Of a stretch of DNA of 64,000 nt, positions 50,690 through 59,329 are shown piece by piece. The number at the start of each line of letters is the position of its first letter. Position 1 is the stretch's first letter. Both the position numbers and the translations under genes were made by a program. Location: the NCBI GenBank assembly GCA_030762175.1, contig CM060834.1, forward strand, positions 32,858,501 through 32,922,500. The letters are read 5' to 3'. The DNA comes from Metallyticus violacea (taxonomy: Eukaryota > Arthropoda > Insecta > Mantodea > Metallyticidae). A model generated the notes under the pieces. The model was not told where the DNA came from, searched no databases, and saw only the letters and a program-made list of their open reading frames with translations.

Positions 50690-50945
50690 CTGCCTCAGCG
50701 TCTGATATGGAAACGGTCCTTATGGCGGCTCATACTCCTTGGAGGGGAGTTCTATCTGGAAACATGTTAGGGAGGCCGCCTACGTCCGTGATTTATCATC
50801 AGTGGATCCTGACTGTCCAATATTTTCCTCACTTTATCTCTTCCGGCGATGTCCTCACTTGAGCATAGGCACAAACGGCTAGCCGTTGAGCAAGCACGAA
50901 ATACGCTCTTCCTTCCCTAACATTCAATCCAATCCTAGCAAGTTT
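50690..50945 (+). repeat. Dispersed repeat family C, copy 3
   Basis: TCTATCTGGAAACATGTTAG at 50750 is identical to the reverse strand of the 20.5-kb copy. AGTGGATCCTGAC, GCACAAACGGCTAGCCG and TGAGCAAGCACGAAATAC follow in the same order. The tRNA-like head is not recognisable here. Confidence 0.7.
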
Positions 50946-52368
50946 TTCTTTTGTTTTTTAATATTTATGACGTTTCTCCCATTACACGTAATAATATATT
51001 GAAGTATTTTTATAATGCATTTTAATAGGAAAATTATGACTTTGGGGATACTAGATAAATTTCCTTTCTCAGCTGTCAATATTCTTGCAGTGATGGTCTT
51101 TTAGTATAGGCATCTCTGACACTGCCTTATGACAAAGCTATTCTAATGCTCCATCCCCACAGTAACATGTTCTAAAATTACTGATTTATGAAATTTATAC
51201 ATAAATTTTACCTTTGTGTGAATAATATAGGAATTCCACTATTGTGAAAATTTTAGTCCTGTTTATTAGCAACACTGATCTTACATCATCTCTTTCATGT
51301 TGGTAGCGTTTCATCAAAATGGGAACCTGCCTAAGAACGTAACATTACAGAGACACACTTAAAATGAACAGTGCCGGAAAATGTTACCAAAGCTGGTGAC
51401 TCGTTAGTTTTCATGCTCTGGGCAGCTCATTGGTCAGATTATCGCCGCGATTCCCTAGTACTCCACCCGCCTCTTTCACGAGATAACCATCGAGGACTCC
51501 AGTGTAACCCAAATGGAAAAGTTCCTAACTTGGCCGGACAGGACACGATATTTCAATGTTTGGAACATCGACATGTTAAACTGTGGTTCGTCTCCGGTTA
51601 TGATCTCGAATTATTTCTATGTCATTCCTACTTCTGACTATAGTTGTTAAGGTTTTGATAACATTTCAAAATCTCTCTATTCTGAATGGATCATTCTGAA
51701 ATTTTTGCGCGTACCAATTTTAAAAAATCGTACTTAAAACGAAGTTCACAACAATTCCATTTTTATATAATGAAAGTGTATTATAAAATAATATGCAGAT
51801 ACACATATGGTGACAATTTTTGCAAATTTGTAAAGTATTTTTAAAAGACGAGAAGGCGAAACTTGTGTTAGAATACTGTTGACTAGAATATCTGGGTGAA
51901 GTCGCACAGTAAAAAGTCCTTCTATATTTGTATTTACCGAAACTTTGTGAACTTAAAGAGGCAGGATAGAGTAACCTTCATATAAAATAGGATAATTTAT
52001 CATAATAGTTTTATGCTAGAAGGTTATTCAGTTATAGTGTTTTTGAACTTTCGAAATAAATAACTCTGAAATGCTTTGGAATATTTAAACCAAATTAACA
52101 CTAAGTGAAAACTGCTAATAAGCTGTTTGTTGTAAATAATATTAAGTATTATTTTTTCCAAAGGAGTTGATTTTAATTAATTGTTTCACTATCTTACAGT
52201 CACTTTAAAATATATTTTCCAATCCATGCTGATTCCTTACTTATATAGAATTAGATAGCACGTTTCAAATTACTGGAATCTTTAACAAGAAATAAGAAAA
52301 TTAATGCAGAAAGAGGCAAGGGTTGTTTCAAATCACTTCGCTAGTGCGCAGTTTCTCCAGTGAACTTT
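50946..52368. other. Stretch without recognised gene
   Basis: The 88-codon frame at 51371-51637 has no recognised motif. Confidence 0.45.
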
Positions 52369-52617
52369 GTTTTATTTATTTTGTTTGTTTATGACGCTCT
52401 TTAATATTTTATCATCAGTGTCCCATTTGAATAAAGGCGTGAAACGGCCGATAAATTTTGCTCAGAGGTCTTTTCTTTCAGGTTTTTCTTTTACGTGCCA
52501 TAAATCTACGACACAGGACTCATAGCTTTACTTTCCTTCCGAGAGGAAGATTTTAAACCCGAAAAAATCCATTGACTCTGGACGGAATTGAGCCCGCGAT
52601 CTTGGGCCTACGAGCAC
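52369..52617 (-). mobile_element. SINE-B copy, 5' truncated
   Basis: The minus strand begins inside the head (CGTAGGCCCAAGATCGCGGG) and continues through TCAATGGATTTTTTCGGGTT to a tail with AAAGAGCGTCATAAACAAAC. The A-box half of the tRNA head is missing. Confidence 0.85.
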
Positions 52618-53328
52618 TCCATTGAATACATGGTATCTCGTCGTGCAGCGGGAATGTGCTAAACAGCTCACTACAGTGCGAGTCCATGGCTGTGCAAGAA
52701 AGGCCGCGGATGAGCCATATGGTAACAAGCTTCCAACTCGCGCTAAAATAAATGTTTGTAATACATTTCAATTTCTGTAAACTGTTTCTGATACCGGACC
52801 ATATTTTTGGAAGCTGAGAATTATTCCATTTTTAAAGTAGAACATTTTAGCGAGTATTTTAATATTTTAAAGTGAAATAAAAACATCCATTGGTTAAATT
52901 AATAAATATTGGTTAGATACCATTAGCAAAGTTTCAAAAGGGAAGTGTTGTATAATCGTACTTTGTGTTTCTGTATGCATAATTCCAGATATATTTATTT
53001 TAAAAGGCGTTAATTTTCTTAAAATGCTACATATTTAACTTTTGTTACAACAAAATGAATTTCGAAAGGAGTTTTATATTTTACAAATATTGTCCCTTGA
53101 TTAAAATATATTAAGTCAATTTTTGTAAACGTCTTGTCAGATTTGAAATGGAAATTACCATATAACAAGTGTGCAAGTAATTGCGGATATACCAGTATGT
53201 GTACATGTGCATGATTAGGTGAAGGAACCAATTCTATATTGTTTGTATTCTTATGGTTTGAGAACGCGATGCAGATTTTCGTATTGTAACCATACATTCA
53301 TAAGATCCAATCAAATATTTATTTATAT
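52618..53328. other. AT-rich stretch without recognised gene
   Basis: Nothing supported. Confidence 0.45.
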
Positions 53329-53565
53329 TTATTTAAGATGTAATGGCAAAGAACGGCAGCGCTTAATCAGGTATTTCACTTGATGTGTCCTGTTAAGGAA
53401 ACTCAGAATTAAATTATTTATATGTACATTCCCGGTTAATTTGCTGTCTAAATATAGTTCTAAAAATCTCGTTGGGATAACAAATAAAACCTCTTCACCC
53501 TGCAAAGCAACAGCATGGTCTTTAGTTTTCATTTTATAAGTAAAATGGATGCCATTTGATATGAT
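53329..53565 (-). mobile_element. LINE fragment (region after the reverse transcriptase active site)
   Basis: The minus frame reads GEEVLFVIPTRFLELYLDSK, then LTGNVHINNL and VKYLIKRCRSLPLHLK. This fits the TKFLGLYLDxxLxWxxHI...LR segment of CR1/Jockey-type elements. It lies just upstream of the NRF-like gene, in the opposite orientation. Confidence 0.7.
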
Positions 53566-53673
53566 GGTATTCGTTTTGATTTTTCATTTCTTTCAAAATT
53601 CACTCCTTTGGTGTCACTAACAAAAAATTAAGATTGTTCAATATTGTAATTTTTTTGTTTTCAATTACAGAAA

Positions 53674-53791
53674 ATGAAGTTTTATTCGTGTGTCGTGGTT
53701 CTATTCTGTCTGATGGGATTGCAAATGGCAGATTCCTGTGGGGACGGTACAAATGTCTCCTTTGGTTTCTCTCAACTTACAGTCTATAATG
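53674..53791 (+). CDS. NRF-like gene, first coding exon (signal peptide)
   Basis: The exon follows a pyrimidine-rich acceptor ending at 53670 and ends at the donor G|GTAAGC (53791/53792). It encodes 39 residues plus one base (phase 1). Start MKFYSCVVVLFC is a typical secretory signal; the ATG is the first one after the acceptor. Confidence 0.8.
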
Positions 53792-56700
53792 GTAAGCTAG
53801 AAAACATTACATATTGCTGCAATAAGTATGTATATAATTTATTTAATATATTCAAATTTTAATTTATTGCTTATTGATATACATTTTTCATAGTATTGTA
53901 AGACAAATATCTTCTCCTTTTCCACTTCTAAATGCAGTATATTATACAATCTGTAAATAAAAAATAATGTATATAAGTATAAAAGAATGTGATTCAAACT
54001 GTGAAAACCAAAAGAGATAATAATTAACAAGAATAAATATTAATACCTATAGGCTGTTTGGTTAAGTTAAAACACAATTTTGTTGTTACCTGAGCTGTCT
54101 AGGAGACGGGTTTGCTAATGACGGTCAAAGGGACTGAGAAGCATTATCACAGTCACCCTGCACTGCATAGTCTCTCAGTGGCAATTGTGCTTGTAATACG
54201 TGTTGTGACCACCTTTTGGTGGTGAAATATATATGTTTAGCCATGCTCATTTCACTGGCTTTTGTTGTTACAAGCGAGTGATGAGAAACAAGGAAAACCT
54301 ATGCAATCAGATGGAAGAGAAACTGTATGTAGGGCGCACACGTTCTTTAACGTGTTTGAGATTAGATAGTTAAGAACTGTCTACTGCCGTGCAGAATATA
54401 GTGTTTTATCTTTCTACTTACCATGTTTCAACCAAAAGCAACTGCGCTATGGGTTAGTTTTCGTTGGAAGAAAAATTATTCTGGGTGATGACGTGCACTT
54501 TTAGGTTGTCGAACATGAAGTTTCCTATGTTGTCAGAAAGGGATTTTTTTTATAAGATTTATTCTTCAACTTCAACCAATAAACTTCCCTCAAAATTGGA
54601 CGAATGAGGATGAATAAGCAATATTAAAGATACCACGTAATAGCCAATAGGAGGTTAGAGTTGAGTCGATTTCTAGAATATTTGAGGAAATAAAAGTTCG
54701 CGAGGGCGGAGCGAATTCACATAATAGATTTTATATCAAATATAAGAAGTAAGTTTTGTGGGGTTGATTTGATTTGTTTACGGACGCTCTTTAACATTTC
54801 AAGTCATCAGCGTCCCATTCTATTCAGGGTGTGAAATGGCCGACAAAAGTTTTGCTCAGAGATCTCTTCTTTCAGGCTTGAGGTTCCTTTTCGTGCGTAA
54901 ATGTACGACACGGGACCCACGGCTTTACTTCCCTTCCGAAGGAAGCCATGCTTAGGATTTTTATGCCCAAAAAATCCATCGATCCTGGCCGGGTTTGAAC
55001 CCGCGACCTTGGGTTTGGGTTTGGGGGGAACATACAATACAGAGAGATAAGAGTAATGGGACAGTACGAGGGATCACGACACTGAGTAGAGGACTGGGCA
55101 ATATAATACGTGATATTATAGTAATTAGTTGAAAGATATTATACTACAGTTCAGTGTGTTTAAATCAGTGTTAAAATTACCACACAGGTTATTATTAGTA
55201 TTATTATTATTATTATAATTATTATAATTATTATTATTGCAAAGCCCTTACATCGAAAAGACCAGTGTTATGAGAAAGTGTTACTGTAAAATTATAGGCG
55301 ACAGTCACATGTGAACTTGTTACTTGTTACAGAGGAGTGCAGTTAAAGCTAACGTTAAAGTTACATGAATAGTGTATTTAAATCTTCTAGTAGTGAACTT
55401 TGGCCTGAGGGCAACCATACATAAATATAAAACCAGACTTGTCATCATGCAACTGACGCTCAGGTTTCCTAAAACCTTCAATTGTTCAATAAATTAAAAC
55501 TTCGACTTGAGCTCAGACTTGTACTATATAGTGAAGAACCTTCTTTCTTCCCTAATGACTCAAAGTCATTAAAAGCAGTTCATATTCCCCTGAGATTCCT
55601 ATTCTCTGCTTTGAAACCAGAGAAATAGGAAATATCGAACTCCAGACTTCAGAAGTCGAGGCAACTCTAGAAGATTATCATCAAATCATCTAATTAATTA
55701 ATAAACAATTAAAAATGTAATCCATTATATTAAATTCCCGTGTATCGTATATAAAACTTCACTGTTAAATACCCGTTCCGCGTAAGAGGATGCAGACATT
55801 TCTTCTGCAACATATGGTTTCAGATGAAAGTCATAGTCACCTCGATAGCTACATCAACAGACAAACAACTCGTTTTTTGTGTTTCAAACGGCCTGATGTT
55901 ATACAGAAACTACTACACAGTGCGCGGGTTACAATTTGGTGCGCCGTGTCCGGTCATGGAATATTGGGCCCTTATTTTGTCGAGGATGCTGCATAAAATC
56001 CGCTACAAAGATCTTATTATTACCCCAATCGTGCGGGATTTGCTCCTATTTTGTCACGCAGAAACTTACCTATCCAACAATGGATGCAGCGAGATGGAGC
56101 AACAGACTCACTGTGGGGAATCAGCTGCCTTTCTGCAAAGATACTTTGGAGATCGCCTAATTTCTCGTGGAGTTCCATTTCCGTATCCTGCCTGCTCCCG
56201 GAATCCCAAGGCCCCTAATACCTACATATGGGGCATGTTGAAAGAGTCCGTTTTGAAGACAGTTGACCTACCTACAACTATTTCGGAACTACGCGAGAAG
56301 ATAACATCTTTCTTCTTCTTCTCCTTCTCCTTCTTCTTCTTCTTCTTCTTCTTCTTCTTCTTCTTCTTCTTCTTCTTCTTCTTCTTCTTCTCCTCCTCCT
56401 CCTCCTTGCAGCAACCTTTGTTCATCAAAATGTTCAACAATCTTCAGAAATGTTATGAACAATGATGATACACATTTTGCAAACACATTCTGTACCATCA
56501 CCGTTAACTAACACACCGCCACGGGTGGTCGAACTCGTGAGCGGGAGGGAGGTCTGGGGTTTGAATCCCGCCAGGAGCGTCCTCCCTGACTGAGGTTTTT
56601 TCCAGATTTTCCTCAGTCCTCATAAATGGCAAATGTCGGGGAGGTACCTTCAACTTAGGCCTGGAACTTTTCCTCCCTTAAAAAAAATGCTTCCCCAATA

Positions 56701-59285
56701 TATCATTTCATTTCATGTATCAGCAGTCTCCACGTCTATGGTGTCTCAGTAGTAAACACGGGCGTTAAACACCGTTAAAAAAATTAACTAACATTTCAGT
56801 ATCGTCTGTTGTGCAGCTTACTGTAAATAGCCAAATGGACTGAAAATAAACAGAGGTTCATTCCGTGTAACAGTAAGTGTGGCTCCGTCATGCAGTTATT
56901 TAAATGTTAGGTGCTTCAAACTTTAAACGCCTAAACGAACGGCGAAAAGGCAAAACTAATTATAGAAGTATTCAGTGAAATATTACTTTAAAAAGCACTA
57001 AACTTTCTGTTAATGCCCCCTTAAATTTAAAACAAATTTTTATTTCACAAGTTCTTATTCTAAAATGCAAACTAACTTGTATGAATGTGGAAACGAGCAA
57101 ATGTAAGGCTGACCAGCTCTTTGGTTATGAGCAGGGAGAGGCAGTTTGGTAGCTAACGAAAGTTTAGTGTTAAGTAAGGAGTAGAGATGGCGCATGTGGT
57201 CAGCGTCTGGGCAAGTACATGCCCTTCCACAAGACCTTGCAACCGGTTTTCTGCGTATCGGACTAAACCTAGAAGGAAAAAGGTTGGTTATTCTATAACG
57301 GCAAAGGTAAATTTGGCATTCCCAGAAAAATGCAAAATTATTTTAAAAGGTAAAGAAGTTAAACACTGTAAATACTTAAGATGTAATGTAATTTATAAAT
57401 ATAATGACGATGCAAGTAGTGTTTTATAGAAATTTCAAAATATTTGTGGTGTAAAATTAGGTATTTGAGAAAGAACATTAAGAAAAAGACACTTTTAAAA
57501 TTCTATAAATTTATTGGAGTCTCAATTCTAATGTATGGTACCGCCACGAGTGGCCGAGGTCGTTAAGGCACTGACTCGTGAGCGGGAGGTCTGGGTTCGA
57601 ATACCGCCAGGACTGTCCTCCCTGTCTGAGGTTTTTTTTCCAGGTTTTCCTCAGTTCTCATAAATGGCAAATGCCGGGGAGGTACCCTAAACTTAGGCCT
57701 GGTACGATTCCTTCCTTAAAAAAAATTTAAAAAAAATCATTTCCCAATATATCATTTCATCTCGAGTATCATCAGTGTCCATCGCCTGTAGTGCCTCTGT
57801 AGTGTTAAACACCATTCACTCATTCATTCTAATGAATGGCTGTGGATCTTGAACAATGAGGAAGACAAGAAACCCGGATAAAATCTGCAGAGGGGAAATT
57901 TCTTAGAAAGGTTAAAGGATGTTCTCTTCTGGATCATATTAAAAGCGAATGTATAAGTGAAGATCTAAGAATTTTCTCCTAAAATGAACAAGTTAGGGAC
58001 TATAAAAGACTTGATATGAAACGCCTGGAAAGAATGCAAAATACAGGGGGTAAAATTATGTGACAAAGCTCGATGGTAGGTAGATGTTTATCGTGTGATT
58101 GTATGTTGTTAATAAACTCATGTTCAAAAACGCTTTTTACGCGCTAGAGCCTCTAAAACGGCAGGGGATGACTGTAGGTAAACATACTATTAGACCCTGG
58201 GTGGGGGGCAAATAATAATAATATTGAATAGTATGAGGGGGAGAGGGTTGAGTGATAATTTTAACTGTCGTATAAATGTGGAATAAATAAATGACTAATT
58301 TGACGGTGATGGAAGGTAATTTTTATACGTGAGATAAATTGTTCTCGGGATTGGGCTTGTATGAGGTGGTATGGTGTCTGCGGAAGTCTTCCTGGTGTCC
58401 GTCTCGCTCCTTTTCCACCCGCTGATCCGAAAGTCGAAACTGCGCCGTGATGTCTCGGTCTTCTTCTGCTCCGGCTATATGAGGCTTACTAATAATGGCT
58501 TTTCACTAAATCTATATGCGTTGGGAACTGTTCGGAATGGAGGCATTTCCTTGTTGCAGGATGTTTTTTACAGGTTTAATCATATCTACTTCATTAGATA
58601 AGTCTGTATAAGTATTTTGAACTCTGCAGACACGTTATGGTCTTCTGTTGTTGGTTTAGTGTACGAAATAATTTACTATGCATTCGTCTTGAAATTAATT
58701 TCTTGAGTACAATAAGAATAAAATACGTTTATGAAGCTAACAGAAATGAGCTGGAAGCCTAGAATGTCACAATAAATAATCAGCAGATTATGTATGCAGC
58801 TGGTCCACATTGTATTTCACTGATTAAACATTTCGTGTATACTATGGAAGAAAATAATCGCATCTATCGACTTTTATGTTAAGTGAGTGAGCGCATTTAA
58901 CGAGTTTTGAAAAAGCTGCTAATATTCTTTACTCCCTATATTATGATATTATTGTTCTGTATATGTATATAAATGTATATACATATATATAAAGTAAATT
59001 TCGTAAAAGTTTGCACCTATCGAATTTTGAAAAAAGCGCTCCTCATTATACCGGGTATCTCATCTAATTCTGCGACCTCAAAAGTTTTCGAAATAAAAGA
59101 AGATTAAAAAATCTAGTTGTGCAGGAATGTACTCATGTCAGGGACTTGCATTGGGAGGGCATGCACAACCCAGAAAATTAAAAAAACACCACTTTCAATG
59201 CAAAGGTACATTTTTTTAATTATATATATAAAATTAATGTTAATTTGTTACATTGTTAATAGTGTTACTTTATTTTTACTTTTAT

Positions 59286-59329
<44 letters not shown>

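Noticed and set aside
55824..56465. 213-codon open frame, longest in the window
   Set aside because: It joins decayed transposase in one frame to a poly-Phe stretch from the CTT repeat. The true transposase order runs across three frames, so this is not a gene.
56222..56501. Lysine-rich and glutamate-rich minus frames
   Set aside because: They are reverse translations of the CTT/CTC microsatellite.
57187..57429. 80-codon frame starting MAHVVSVWAS as a host gene
   Set aside because: From about 57265 it reads into the LINE pattern (KYLRCNVIYKYNDDAS), so the frame is a LINE relic.
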